Shown: one piece after another, positions 30,975 through 43,702 of the stretch
How the letters are laid out: each line of letters starts with the position of its first letter
Position numbering within the stretch: the stretch's first letter is position 1
Assembly: GCA_036365515.1 (NCBI GenBank)
Contig: CM070873.1
Span: 212,521,376 to 212,585,375 of the forward strand
Length of the DNA stretch: 64,000 nucleotides
Origin: Torymus aiolomorphi
Taxonomy: Eukaryota > Arthropoda > Insecta > Hymenoptera > Torymidae
Direction: 5' to 3'
The notes under the pieces: model-generated
Database searches by the model: none
What the model saw: only the letters and a program-made list of their open reading frames with translations
What the model was told of the DNA's origin: nothing
Program-made: the position numbers and the translations under genes

Positions 30975-31135
30975 TGGCGGATTTATGTCACACGTGCTAT
31001 AAAATAGTATACGATACTTGTGCCTTAAGTGGCCCATTGCACGGCGTGCTTATCGCCCTCGCTTCGCTCGGGCGCTAACTTCACGCCGTACAATAATGGG
31101 CCACTTAAGGCACACGTATCGTAATGTACTATTTA
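30975..31135. repeat. GC-rich hairpin repeat
   Basis: CTTAAGTGGCCCATTGCACGGCGTG and its inverted partner surround a CTCGCTTCGCTCGGGCG core, with ATAGTATACGATAC / GTATCGTAATGTAC at the outer ends. Same family as the cluster at 27665-28300. Confidence 0.7.
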
Positions 31136-31139
31136 AATT

Positions 31140-31540
31140 TACTGCTAAGTTTCCTCCTTCACTGTAAGTTATATAACAATAACTTGTACTTGTACTCTAG
31201 TATGAAGGAACACTGACATTTCATAACTTTACACCTCTGCCAATGTAGAGAAAGGAGAAACGATGGTCAACGAGTCTCGTGCTCGCGCTACTCGATGCCG
31301 ACCCGTGATAGCAAAATCACACGAGGCCGGCGCCGAGCGCGCCCAGGTGTACTCGATATTAGCAGCTATCAAGAACAGTCATGATAGCGACGGCGACAGC
31401 GCGAGGAGGCGACTTCTTGGCGATGTCCCCGTTGACAGAACTCAGCTAAAATTTTACGCCAAATCTCATATAACAAAATAAAGTAAAAAGTATCTTACAA
31501 AATTTGAGTCCTCGCTAGTCTTGGTAAATTCACCAGGCTC
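31140..31540. other. short GC-rich ORF region, not recognised
   Basis: A 72-codon ORF (31263-31481, plus) is richer in G+C than its surroundings (ESRARATRCRPVIAKS...). No homology or splice support, so I do not call it a gene. Confidence 0.25.
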
Positions 31541-31542
31541 AT

Positions 31543-32675
31543 TAGCGTAGGAAATATATTTGGACCCAATGAACTAAATAATATTGTAGATAACTTATAC
31601 GAAAGAACCAAAATCAACCTTGATTGTGTATAAATTGTAGCTAAAGATACTAAGTACCTATAAGCATACAAAATTTTATAATTACATAGAATATTTTGTA
31701 TACTCATATAGGTAGTACCTTTAGTTACAACTTTTATTACTCGATAAGTCACTTATGGGCTTGGCTGTTTGACTTTATCACAGGAAACATTGGGACCGTA
31801 TGGACAAAATGACTTGATTGATATTTGACTATAATAGTTATGGCTTGTACGTATTGCTTTATTCAAATAAAATTTATATTTAACATGATATTTTTACCAA
31901 ATCATACATTTTCTTTTAATTTAAAGCAATATTTTAAAAACATACTTAACCATTACGGTCACAAAGAATCATATCAAATATGATGCCATTTGGTCCATCG
32001 AGTTCAAATATGTCCAGTGGTAAAGTCACCTAGCCTATGAAAATGTGGATTTTTTATTTAAATATATTTTTGAATTTTGTTATTTAGTAAATATTTTATA
32101 CTTATAGGTACATCTCCTTTGAGATCCACAATTTAGTTGCTCGTTGATAGATTCAAGACTTGGGTGGCCTTAGCACAGGAAATATATTTCGACCCAATGA
32201 ACTAAATAATATTGTAGATAACTTATACGAGAGGACCAAAATCAACCTTGATTGTGTGTAAATTGTAGCTAAAGATACTAAGTACCTATAAGCATACAAA
32301 ATTTTCTAATTACATAGAATATTTTGTATACTCATAGGTAGTACCTTTAATTACAACTTTTATTACTCGATAAGTCACTTATCGGCTGGGTGACTTTATC
32401 GTAGGAAATATTGGGCCGTATGGACAAAATGACTTGATTCATATTTGACTATAATAGTTATGGCTTGTATGTATTGCTTTTTTCAAATAAAATTTATATT
32501 TAACATGATATTTTTACCAAATCATACATTTTCTTTTAATGTAAAGCAATGTTTTCAAAAACATACTTAACCATTACGGTCACAAAGAATCATATCAAAT
32601 ATGATGCCATTTGGTCCATTGAGTTCAAATATGTCCAGCGGTAAAGTCATCCAGCCTATATAAATGTGGATTTTT
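31543..32675 (+). repeat. two ~500-bp direct repeats
   Basis: About 31543-32058 and 32178-32675 share near-identical sequence (GGAAATATATTTSGACCCAATG at the start, CAAATATGTCCAG.GGTAAAGTCA at the end). A partial inverted third copy lies at about 34185-34380. Non-coding. Confidence 0.8.
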
Positions 32676-32679
32676 TATA

Positions 32680-34200
32680 ATAAATTATGGTATTAATTTA
32701 TTTATATTATGATCAGCTCTATTTATAAATTAATAATGTGAAAGAGTTAAAATTATATGATTAATCATATTAAAAAGGATTGACATGTGCGTAGCTGGGG
32801 CTGTAATTTTCTTAATGTTATATTTATGCTTTGCAAGTATTTTATATATAACACTATACAAGTTATTGTTAAAAAATTTACAATGAAAGAAGAAACCCAT
32901 GGATTATTGCTAAATGCTACTTGATCATTAAAATATAGCTTACAGCTTGTTTGCTAAATGCAGCAGTAAATTTAGAACAATTATATTATACACTGAAAAC
33001 AAAGTACAGGAAAAAGCACTAAACGTTCAATAAAAATTACCATCTTGTGCAGGGAACGCGACTACAGACTGTAAAAACCCAAAAAATTACCATACTTTAT
33101 AAGAAACTTTACCAGAAATATAGGAAAATTTACTATACTCTATTGTAAAATTTACTGTAAACTATGGTAATTTTTCGGGTCTTTACAGTCTGCGGTAGCT
33201 TTACGAGACAGTATAGTAATTTTTCCAAAACTTTTTTCTCAGTGTATTTATAACATAACCTTTAACAAACTGTAAGCTATACTGTAAGCAATACTGTATG
33301 AGATAGGACAGAAGCAAAAATACATAAAAGTGTATGGGCTTACCTAGATATAAACCTGGGGAACATAACCTCAGGGATGACAGCACGAGTACGGACAGCA
33401 GCAGGTCTTTCTTAACGTTGAAGCCACAATGTCCACTTACTTACGTTCGAACTCTCGCTGACTGCTGCACCTCCTGTACTTCCGAAGGCGCCCCTCTCTC
33501 TTCCTCCCTCTCTAGTGACTAATTATACGTGTGCGTGGTAGTCATCGAACAAGGAACAACGTGTGGCAACCGGCGCTTTCGCGCTTCATGTATTAGGGGT
33601 TACGACTAACGACGACGAAAGTTCGAACGTGAGAGAGTGGTCATTGTGGCTTTTACGTTTAGAAAGACCTGCTGCTGTCCGTGCTCATGCTGTCATCGCT
33701 GAGGTTATGTTCCCCAGGTTTATATCTGGGTAAGCCCGTACACTTTTATGTATTTTTGCTTCTGTCCTGTCACATACAGTATTGCTAAATGTTATTTAAT
33801 CATTAAACTATAGCTTACAGTTTGTAAAAGGTTATGTTATAAATATAATATAATTGTTCTAAATTTACTGCTGCATTTAGCAAACAAGCTGTAAGCTATA
33901 TTTTAATGATCAAGTAGCATTTAGAAATAATGCATGGGTTTCTTCTTTCATTGTAAATTTTTTAACAATAACTTGTATAGTGTTATATATAAAATACTTG
34001 CAAAACATAAATATAACATTAAGAAAATTACAGCCCCAGCTACGCACATGTCAATCCTCTTTAATATGATTAATCATCTAATTTAACTTTTTCACATTAT
34101 TAATTTATAAATAGAACTGGTCATAATATAAATAAATTAATACCATAATTTATTATAAAAAATTTATTTGAAAAAAAGCAATACATACAAGCCATAACTA
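32680..34200. repeat. large inverted repeat around 33.5 kb
   Basis: 32680-33440 and 33630-34165 are inverted copies. Landmarks: ATATAAACCTGGGGAACATAACC on the left and its reverse complement at about 33700, and CCCCAGCTACGCACATGTCA on both sides. The centre (about 33440-33630) is unique and more GC-rich. The left arm holds a MITE the right arm lacks. Confidence 0.8.
32991..33244. mobile_element. 254-bp MITE with TA target site
   Basis: Begins CACTGAAAA and ends TTCTCAGTG, flanked by TA on both sides. The opposite arm of the surrounding inverted repeat (about 33842-33865) reads through the site with a single TA, so boundaries and target duplication are shown directly. The interior is self-complementary around ATTACCATA / TATGGTAAT. 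Tc1/mariner-type in its TA target; no ORF. Confidence 0.85.
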
Positions 34201-34379
34201 TTATAGTCAAATATGAATCAAGTCATTTTGTCCATTCGGCCCAATATTTTCTGCGATAAAGTGACCCAACCGATAAGTGACTTAAAAAAAAAAAGTTGTA
34301 ACTAAAGGTACTACCTATGAGTATACAAAATATTCTATGTAATTAGAAAATTTTGTATGCTTATAGGTACTTAGTATCT

Positions 34380-35090
34380 TTATAGCACTGTGTGACCTAA
34401 ATCCGCACTTAAGTCACGGCTAGCTGTGACTTAAGTAGCCCATTATTACACTGTGAAATAAAGAATTTACTTAAGTCACAGGCACGTAATTAACGCCAAT
34501 CATCTACCAAAACTATTCAAAAATACGATTTTACATATAAGAATGAACAGGAAAAGAAGTAAAACTTCGTTAATAGTTGACAAACCACAAAGAATAAATA
34601 AAAATGATGATAATAAGGCTTGTCTATATTATAGGTTAGTTTCATCTGCTATGGGATAGCATCCACTAGGCGGCGAGCTGGAGCAAACTCCCTTTACTAA
34701 GTAAGTAACGCGAAGGGTAGATAAGGACGTCAAATGGCATCGTACGCACGACTTTTCCAATCTCATTGGAATGTCGAACTACGAGGCGTGCCTCGTTTTT
34801 GGAATGTCTTTACATACCTCGCATTCCAGGTGGATATCCAGCTGGATATCCACCTGGAATCCCAGCTAGCAACCCACTCGGAGTTCGTAAGAAATAAAAG
34901 CTGTAACAATATACCAGCCGAAATTTCATCTGGATACATACCTGGAATTTCAGGTGAATATCCACCTGGAGTTTCAGGTGGATATCTACCTGGAATTCCA
35001 GCTAGTAATCCACTTGTAATTAATAAAAATTCCTTCGAGACAACTAAATTTTTTTCAATATTTATAGTACTTACATAATTTTTCAAATTA
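34380..35090. other. repeat-derived, no confident gene
   Basis: 34380-34500 belongs to the 27.7-kb hairpin family (GCACTTAAGTCACGGC). 34820-35010 holds repeated palindromic words such as CCAGGTGGATATCCA in both orientations. These give a 114-codon ORF on the plus strand and its mirror on the minus strand, neither of which resembles a protein. Confidence 0.5.
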
Positions 35091-35689
35091 TATATAAATC
35101 ATGATAATATTTATGTGCAAATTTTATTAGATAAATTAATTATTAAAAAAAAATCTAAATATTGAGTATTAGTACACTGAAAAAAAAGATTTGTTATTTC
35201 AACTAAATATTTAGTAAAATATTTAGTAAAGTTATCTTTAGTTAAATCAACTAAATATTTCTCTGAAACAACTACATAAAGAGTAAAATCAACTAAATTA
35301 TTTAGTTAAAATAATAATTAGTAAATTTAATTAAACATTTAGTTACTTCAAATATGGTATGGTTGATTCAATTAAAAGGTTTCATTGAAAGAACTAAATT
35401 CGTTTTCTTGAAACAAGAAAATAACTTCAAATAAATGTTTATTGTTTTTAGCAAAATCAATTGGTAGAGTTAACGAAATATTTACTTAAATCAAATAACT
35501 GAAATATTGATGAACCCAATCTCTAAAAACAAATAAATGTTTGTTTGAAACAACTACATATTTGGTTGATTTAAACAATTAAAAACAAGGAAATATCTCC
35601 GACGCATTAACTAAACCATTCATTCCTTTAACAAATATTTTGTTAACTCAACTATTTATTTAGTAACTTCGACAGCATGATTTTGTTCA

Positions 35690-38655
35690 ACTAGCTAAAG
35701 GATTTATTAAAGAATCGAATCCTAATTTACAAAATCTTTACTTGTTACTACTAACTATTTCATAGATTCAAATAAATGAATTAGTTGAAGTGCCAATATC
35801 TGTATATCCAAATATGTTGTCATTCTTACTAAATACTTACTTGTTTTGAAGAAACCTTTTATTTAACCGACAAGATATTTAGTAACTGCAACTAACAGGT
35901 TTTGCAATATGAACAAAAGTGATTCGATAATTTTCTTTTCTCGTCAATCAAACGTTTCCTTGATTTGACTAAATATTTCTTAGAAGATACTAAATATTAA
36001 TTAGATTTAACTAAATGTTTAGTTAAATAAGCACTATGACAATAAAAAAGTATGTAGTTAATTTGACTACATATTTCTTGGTTTCAAATAAACCTTTTGT
36101 TAAAAGGACAAACTGCGTACTTCAATCTACAAAACTATTTCCTTACCCCAACCAAAATTTAGTTAAAAACTTTCTCTTACTCTTATTAAGTTACAATTAG
36201 TTGACTTGAATAAATGTTTGTTCGGTCTGACTAAAAAATTAGTTAAAATGCCAGTGTCTTTGTATCCAAATACGTTGTCATTCTTACTAAATACTTAGTT
36301 GTTTTAAACAAACATTTTATTAAACCGACAAGATATTTAGTAACTGCAACTAACAGGTTTTGCAATCTGAACAAAAACGATTCGTCAATTTTCTTCCCTC
36401 GTCTATCAAACGTTTCCTTGATTTGACTAAATATTTCTTAGACGACAATAAATATTAATTAGATTTAACTAAATGTTTAGTTAAACAAGCACTATGAAAA
36501 TATAAAAGAATGTAGTTAATTGGACTACATATTTCTTGGTTTCAAATAAATCTTTCGTTAAAAGGAGTAATTGCATGCTTCTATCTACAAAACTATTTCC
36601 TCACCCCAACAAAATATTGGTTAAAAAATTTCTCTCCCGATTTCTAAGTTACAATTAGTCAACTTAAATAAATGTTTGTTAGGTCTAACTAATAAATTAG
36701 TTGAAATGCCAATGCCTTTGTAACCCAATATGTTGTCATTCATACTAAATGTTTACTTGTTTTAAACAAATATTTTATTAAGCCGACAGGATATTTAGTA
36801 ACGGCAACTAACAGGTTTTGCAATCTGAACAAAAATGATTCGTCAATTTTCTTCCCTCATCAATCAATCGTTTCCTTGATTTGACTAAATATTTCGTAGA
36901 TTACAATAAATAACTATTAAATTTAACTAAATGTTTAGTTAAAACCGCACTATGATAATAAAAAAGTATGTAGTTGATTTGGCTACATATCTCTTTGTTT
37001 CAAATAAATCTTTGTTAAAAGGAGTAACTGCGTACTTCTATCTAGACAACTATTTCCTCACACCAACAAAATATTGGTTAAAAAATTTGTCTCGCGATTA
37101 CTAAGTTACAATTAGTCAACTTAAATAACTGTTTGTTAGGTCTGACTAATAAATTAGTTGAAATGCCAATGTCTTTGTGTCCAAATATGTTGTCATTGTT
37201 ACTAAATACTTAGTTGTTTTAAACAAACATTTTATTAAACCGACAAGATATTTAGTAACTGCAACTAACCGGTTTTGCAATCTGGAAGAAAGTGATTCGA
37301 TAATTTTCTTCTCTCGTCAATCAAACGTTTCCTTGATTTGACTAAATATTTTTTAGAAGATACTAAATATTAATTAGATTTAACTAAATGTTTAGTTAAA
37401 TAAGCACTATGACAATATAAAAGAATGTAGTTAATTTGACTACATATTTCTTGGTTTCAAATAAATCTTTTGTTAAAAGGAGTAATTACGTGCTTCTATC
37501 TACAAAACTATTTCCTTACCCCAACAAAATATTGGTTAAAAAATTTCTCTCCCGATTTCTAAGTTACTATTAGTCAACTTAAATAAATGTTTGTTAGGTC
37601 TAACTAATAAATTAGTTGAAATGCCAATGTCTTTGTATCCAAATATGTTGTCATTCTTACTAAATGTTTACTTGTTTTAAACAAACATTTTATTAAGCCG
37701 ACAAGATATTTAGTAACTGTAAGTAACAGGTTTTGCGATCTGAACGAAAATGATTCGCGATTTTCTTCTCTCGTCAATCAAACGTTTTCTTAATTTGACT
37801 AAATATTTCTTAGATTACAATAAATAACTATTAAATTTAACTAAATGTTTAGTTAAACAAGCACTATGACAATATAAAAGAATGTAGTTAATTTGACTAC
37901 GTATTTTTTGGTTTCAAATAAATCTTTTGTTAAAAGGTGTAATTGCGTGCTTCTATCTACAAAACTATTTCCTCACACCAACAAAATATTGGTTAAAAAA
38001 TTTGTCTCGCGATTACTAAGTTACAATTAGTCAACTCAAATAACTGTTTGTTAGGTCTGACTAATAAATTAGTTGAAATTCCAATGTCTTTGTATCCAAA
38101 TATGTTGTCATTCTTATTAAATATTTACTTGTTTTAAATAAACATTTTATTAAGCCGACAGGATATTTAGTAACTGCAACTAACAGGTTTTGCAATCTGA
38201 ACAAAAATGATTCATGAATTTTCTTCTCTCGTCAATCAAACGTTTCCCTGATTTGACTAAATATTTCTTAGACGACAATAAAGATTAATTAGATTTAACT
38301 AAATGTTTAGTTAAACAAGCACTATGACAATATAAAAGAATGTAGTTAATTTGACTACATATTTCTTTGCTTCAAATAAATCTTTGTTATAAGGAGTAAC
38401 TGCGTACTTCTATCTACAAAACTATTTCCTCACACCAACAAAATATTGGTTAAAAAATTTGTCTCGCGATTACTAAGTTACAATTAGTCAACTTAAATAA
38501 ATGTTTGTTAGGTCTGACTAATAAATTATTTGAAATGCCAATGTCTTTGTATCCAAATATTTTGTCATTCTTACTAAATGTTTACTTGTTTTAAACAAAC
38601 ATTTTATTAAGCCGACAAGATATTTAGTAACTGTAACTAACAGGTTTTACAATCT
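35690..38655 (+). repeat. 456-bp tandem array, about six units
   Basis: The landmark CAACTAACAGGTTTTGCAA recurs at about 35897, 36346, 36805, 37260, 37717, 38175 and, partly, 38632; spacing is 449-459 bp. Units are roughly 85-95% alike by eye, alternate copies looking most alike. Satellite-like and non-coding. Confidence 0.88.
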
Positions 38656-38927
38656 AAAATGTTGATGCCGGTAAGGTAGAGATCGTGTCGGTACTTCACA
38701 CGGCCTTTTATATTAAAGTTTACTAAATATTTCATAGTTTCAAATAAATCGTTAGTTACAAATGATGAGTTACACACATATTATTGAGTTTATAAATCAT
38801 TAATTAAAATGTAATTAAGAATGTATATTAATTATAAGAATATAATTAATTATTAGATTGATGTGCGCGATATTTTACATTTACATGCAACTCTATACTT
38901 AGTTAAAATTGAAATTTTGTAGGGTAC

Positions 38928-39005
38928 AAGCGTTGCGTAGCGTAGCGGTTAGAGCGTTAGCCTTGTAATCCGAGGGTCCCGAGTTCGATCCCACCTTAGG
39001 TCAAA
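38928..39005 (+). ncRNA. tRNA-like / SINE head (Pol III promoter boxes)
   Basis: TAGCGTAGCGG fits the A box and GAGTTCGATCCC the B box, spaced as in a tRNA, with a loop-like CTTGTAA between and T runs after 39008. The stems pair poorly, so a tRNA-derived SINE or a decayed tRNA is more likely than a functional tRNA. Confidence 0.45.
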
Positions 39006-39152
39006 AATTTTTTCTGAGTTTTTTTCTGTTAGATAATATGTAAATGCGAAACTGCGAGCGATAATTAATATAAATTAATGCGAATATGTAATAATAATTT
39101 GATTTAATATTAATAAAATTACTATATAATAACTATGCAGAATCCATATTAA

Positions 39153-39838
39153 GGGGGTTGTCGCGATATTTAAATGGGTTTACTATTTAATTGTAATATC
39201 ATAAATTATTGAAATATAATAATGTAAGTACACACTTATATGACAGGCAAATACTTTCTGAACCGAAAAAAAATTGTGTTATAAAAAATTGTTAATCGAA
39301 GACGTAGATATTGTTTAATAAGTAAAAATTTACTTTCGCTTCTTACCAATTTTTTATTTTTCATTCGATTTTAATGTTTCACATCTTATTTTACTCATTA
39401 AACATTCTTCTAAGACCCATCCACGCTTATATTATGAAATAATTAATATATACGAAGCAGCATGTAATTGTTTACAGTACAATACAGTATAACTTGAATT
39501 TATTGTGGTCAAACTGTAAACAATTACATGCTGCTTCGTATATATTAATTATTTCATAATATAAGCGTGGATGGGTCTTAGACGAATGTTTAATGAGTAA
39601 AATAAGATGTGAAATATTAAAATCGAATGAAAAATAAAAAATTGGTAAGAAGCGAAAGTAAATTTTTACTTATTAAACAATATCTACGTCTTCGATTAAC
39701 AATTTTTTATAACACAATTTTTTTTCTGTTCAGAAAGTATTTGCCTTTCATATGAGTGTGTACTTACATTATTATATTTCAATAATTTATGACATTACAA
39801 TTAAATAGTAAACCCATTTAAATATCGCGACAACCCCC
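39153..39838. mobile_element. palindromic element flanked by TTAA
   Basis: Arms of about 328 bp (39153-39480 and 39511-39838) are near-perfect inverted repeats separated by about 30 bases. The ends read GGGGGTTGTCGCG...CGCGACAACCCCC and TTAA stands on both sides (39149-39152, 39839-39842). A TTAA target and G/C-run ends recall piggyBac-type non-autonomous elements; no transposase is present. Confidence 0.75.
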
Positions 39839-40169
39839 TTAAGTTACAGGAGTTCAGGAAAAATCACCAACTTCAATGCGGATGGTTGTACGAAAAGGCT
39901 ACAAGGAAGAAAAAACTTTTATTTCAAAATTATTAAAAAAAAAATTTTTATAATTTTTTTGAAATAATTAGCAAAATATTTTGTAAAATTGACTAAACAG
40001 TTAGTTGATTCAACAAATCATTTATTCATATTTATTAAATATTTCGTTAATCTAATGCAGCGGTTAGTTAGTATCATAAAATATTTCACTGTTTTAATTA
40101 AATGTTTAGTAATTACAAACAAGTATTTAGTCAACATAATTGAATAATTTATCAAACAAGATAAATTGT

Positions 40170-40800
40170 TAGTTAATACAATGAATCGTTTAGTCAGTTT
40201 CACAAAATTATTTATTGCTCCAGGTAAATACTTAGTAATTTCAGTAAAATGTTTTGTCAAATTGATTAAGTATTTCATTGATCTTAATAATCTGTTAGTT
40301 CATCCAATGAATCGTTTAGTCAATTTCATAAAATATTTTGTTGCACCAGAAAAATATTTTGTAATTTCAAGAAAATTTATAGTCAAATTGATTAGGTATT
40401 TCATTGTTCTTAATAACCCGTTAGTTGATGGAATGAATTATTTAGTCAATTTCATAAAATATTTTGTTGCTCCAGATAAATGTTTTGTAATTTGAATAAA
40501 ATATTTTATCAAATTGATTAAGTATTTCGTTGTTCTTAATAACTAATTAGTTTGTGCAATGAATCGTTTAGTCAATTTTATAAACTATTTTGTTGCTTTA
40601 ATTAAATATTTAGTCATTTCAATACAATATTTTATAGAATTCATTTAATATTTTATCAATCTAAATAACCTGTTAGTTGATACAATGAATCGTTTAGTTA
40701 ACTTCATAAAATATTTCTTTATTTTTAGTAAATATTTAGTTCATGTAACTAAATATTTTGTTATTTTAAATAACTAAATTAGCGGATTCAATATAATATT
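40170..40800 (+). repeat. 126-bp tandem array, about five units
   Basis: AATGAATCGTTTAGTCA or close variants start units at about 40178, 40304, 40430, 40558 and 40684, a 126-128-bp period. The in-frame period (42 codons) lets repetitive ORFs appear on both strands; they are not genes. Confidence 0.82.
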
Positions 40801-40882
40801 TAATTAGCAGGCTCTAATGAAATCATGTAGTTGTTTCAACTAAATATTTACTTGAAACTACCAATATTTTTTTTCAGTGTAC

Positions 40883-41130
40883 GTATAATAGCACGTACAA
40901 TAGTACGTACAAAAGTATGTACAAAAATGCATATTATACTACGTATAAACTAACTAAAATCGGTTCATTTTAGGATATTTATTTATACATATTTTTATAC
41001 GTACTATAGTGTCACTTTTGTATATACAATAGTACATACTATTATACGTACAATTGTACGTACTATTATACGTATAATAATGCGTATTCTATGCGTGCAA
41101 TAATACGTATAATTATACACAATTATTTTC
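40883..41130. repeat. GTAC/GTATA-rich low-complexity stretch
   Basis: Irregular repetition of ACGTACAATAGTACGTA and ATACGTATAAT words in both orientations, highly self-complementary. No gene. Confidence 0.6.
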
Positions 41131-41137
41131 AATAGGG

Positions 41138-41927
41138 TTGTGTTTAATTTGTATAGAAGAATGAAGAAATTTGAATATATTTCTGAGAACATAGTCATAC
41201 AGTTTTTCGGAGAATGGTTTGCATTACTTGACGATCGATAATTGATTTCACAACTTTCGTTTGTTTGATTTGCAGTGAACAATTTGAATGTACTTACATA
41301 TAATTTGTTGAGCATACATTGACTCAAAGAAGTAAAAGACTTTTTTACTATAGTATTTACTTGACTTCTTTTAAAAAATCAAAAATATTATTTTATAGAT
41401 TATACAGAAAAAACTTCTATACTTGCCTTATTTTATACTTTCGTAGAAAGTTTTATTAACAATATTATTATTTGTACAGTCATGAAAAAAAATTATTACC
41501 ATTTGTAGAGGGTGCTTATTGAATAGATGAGATCAGAATAAATAAAAGGACTGTAGACAAATTGTGTTGTTAGAATATATTTAAAAAATTAGTTTTTTAA
41601 GAACGTGTTGATTGTTTTGAAAAAATATTTAAGCTCTCATTAAAGTTTTTGGTACAGAGGGAGAGAGAGAGGGGGAAGAAAGAAAGGGTGGAAGAGTTTA
41701 GTAAATAATGTTTGTTAAGTATATAAAACAGAGGGTACAGAGGGAGGGGGAGGGGGGAGGGGAGAATTTAGTAAATAATGTTTGTTAAGTATAAAACTAT
41801 GTAGATTTTTATTACACAAAATATTTTATTACACTTTTTAACAACACAATAATATATTTTTATCTGGCAGATAACTACGTTATTTGTTATTGGAGAGTTT
41901 CCAACAATCCCTCAAGAAAAGGTCAAA
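41138..41927 (-). repeat. left flank of Polinton 2 (inverted copy of 22775-23708)
   Basis: Runs opposite to 22775-23708, including the GA/CT-rich patch and GAGTTTCCAACAATCCCTC. The last six bases (41922-41927, GTCAAA) are the left target duplication of Polinton 2. Confidence 0.8.
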
Positions 41928-42119
41928 AGTAGTATAACTAGGTCGGTTCTGCCCCCCCCCCCCCGCCACTCGACCACAGGCCGACCTGTGTAGCGTTCTG
42001 ACAAGTTGAGACGGGCAGGTGAATCTCCGCCCACTTTCGAGAAGCTTCTACCCTTCGATTTGTAATGACGTCATCAAATAAAAATTATCCGTATTTTATT
42101 ATCACATTTTTGCATGATT

Positions 42120-42360
42120 TTTATCCGACGGCGGGCGACGGCGGCGGCGCGCGCGCGCGGACTAGCATCTTACCGCGGTGACAAGCTGGACGACCGCGGG
42201 GATGAGCTGATTCGCGCGGAGATGAGCAAATTACCGCGGTGGCTAGCTGATTTCCGCGGTCATTAGCATACACCGCGTGTAAGTATATTTACCGCGTTGA
42301 TGAGCTGACTTTCGCGGGCATTAGTCTATCGTCGCTGGTAAGATATTTACCGCGCGTTTA
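42120..42360 (+). repeat. CCGCGG-containing ~24-bp minisatellite (also 52700-52940)
   Basis: Units such as ACCGCGGTGACAAGCTGGACG, CGGGGATGAGCTGATTCGCG and CCGCGGTGGCTAGCTGATT recur every ~20-27 bases, about eight to nine times. Strikingly GC-rich (with a GCGCGCGCG run) in an AT-rich region, and placed about 200 bp inside each end of the element. Mirrored at 52700-52940. Confidence 0.75.
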
Positions 42361-42868
42361 TTTTTTCGAGGTGGCCCGCATTTTGATGTGGCTCTAACTC
42401 AATAAGTGTATTTCGGCTATAGCATGCTGAACTATCGCATCTCTTCGTTGTTCCGATATTCGTAGTTGCCTTATCGCTATTAATTCTAAGAACTCCAGAG
42501 TATTTCAATTGCGTTCTCCTTGCAATCGTTTCCTGACAATGACTCACAAAACTTAATATTATATCATAGAATTTTACCCGGTAAATCGAAATACTGTTTT
42601 GGTTAACTGCATATACAAATGATAAGAGTGACGGCGTCGATGGAAACCCTAGATATAATACTTATTGAAGTGGCCCATACAAAAAAGGCAAGACGAAAAG
42701 TATTTCACTCTTGCCATGCAGCAACCCCGACACGGGCGACGTCATCGCATGCTGTGCAGGTTCAAACGTGCCTTCTGGTATGAGAATTTTGCGGGCATTA
42801 GTCTATCGTCGCTAGTAAGATATTTATCGCGAGAGAGCGACTGAGAGAAAGAGCGAGAGCGAGAGAGC

Positions 42869-42919
<51 letters not shown>

Positions 42920-43618
42920 TTCGAGGTGGCTTGCATGTATGATGTGACTAACTCAGTAAGTATATTTCGGCTATAGCATACTGAACTGTAAACTCAGTTG
43001 GCCCGACACAACAGGATGTATAGTTTTTATCTCGAGTGTGTTTCATGTGTCAATAGGGTAGTATTTTTACGAAGCTGATCCATGCACGTACGTGCACGTT
43101 TGACAAAGAGTTGTTCCTTTTTCACATCTGGAGTGCGTGTATAGTGCCGTTAGTCTTTTCGATGCCCACCCTTTTTTCATAAGATGTGTATTTTAAATCT
43201 CCGTAATCTTCCGAAGAAAATGTGCTCACGGGGTGGACGCTGACGCAAACTCCGACGATATGCTAGACGTCATCGCATGATGTGCAGGTTGAAACATGTC
43301 TTCTGGTACGAATACCATCTTGCGCGTGTGCTCCATCTCATCGCGCCTCGCCGCCCGATCAAAATATTTTTAAATTATTAATAAAAATGTTTAAATTATT
43401 GATAAAAATTTTAATTGACAGCACCAATGGACTTAGCCGTGCACGAGCTGTAGACCTAAACACAATTACCATTTATTTCAGTTTAATATGTATAAAATCT
43501 CAGCATGTGTATTGCATAAAGTATGACTGTTAGGAGTTTATTAATGTTTATAAATAATTCACATATACACAACGCAGTTTTAAAGGTATATCCATGTCAA
43601 TTGTTTTCAAAAGCTACT

Positions 43619-43702
<84 letters not shown>

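Larger units (their letters stand above)
35175..40879. mobile_element. 5.7-kb repeat-built element with CACTGAAAAAAAA ends
   Basis: Starts CACTGAAAAAAAA and ends TTTTTTTTCAGTG, flanked by TA on both sides, like the MITE at 32991. The interior is dominated by ACTAAATATTTAGTTA words arranged as two tandem arrays (456 bp and 126 bp), plus a nested palindrome and a tRNA-like segment. No transposase seen. I infer one non-autonomous element swollen by tandem amplification, although two elements sharing ends cannot be excluded. Confidence 0.5.

Noticed and set aside
34734..35086. 114- and 107-codon mirror ORFs
   Set aside because: Arise from palindromic CCAGGTGGATATCC words and are open on both strands; no protein family resemblance.
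40018..40495. ORFs of 86 and 109 codons
   Set aside because: Repetitive peptides generated by the 126-bp (42-codon) tandem repeat on both strands.
42347..43533. Conserved small genes in Polinton 2 (42347-42547 and 43282-43533 and their mirrors)
   Set aside because: Conservation between arms follows from the recent palindrome; the products show no motif and one is partly made of repeat sequence.
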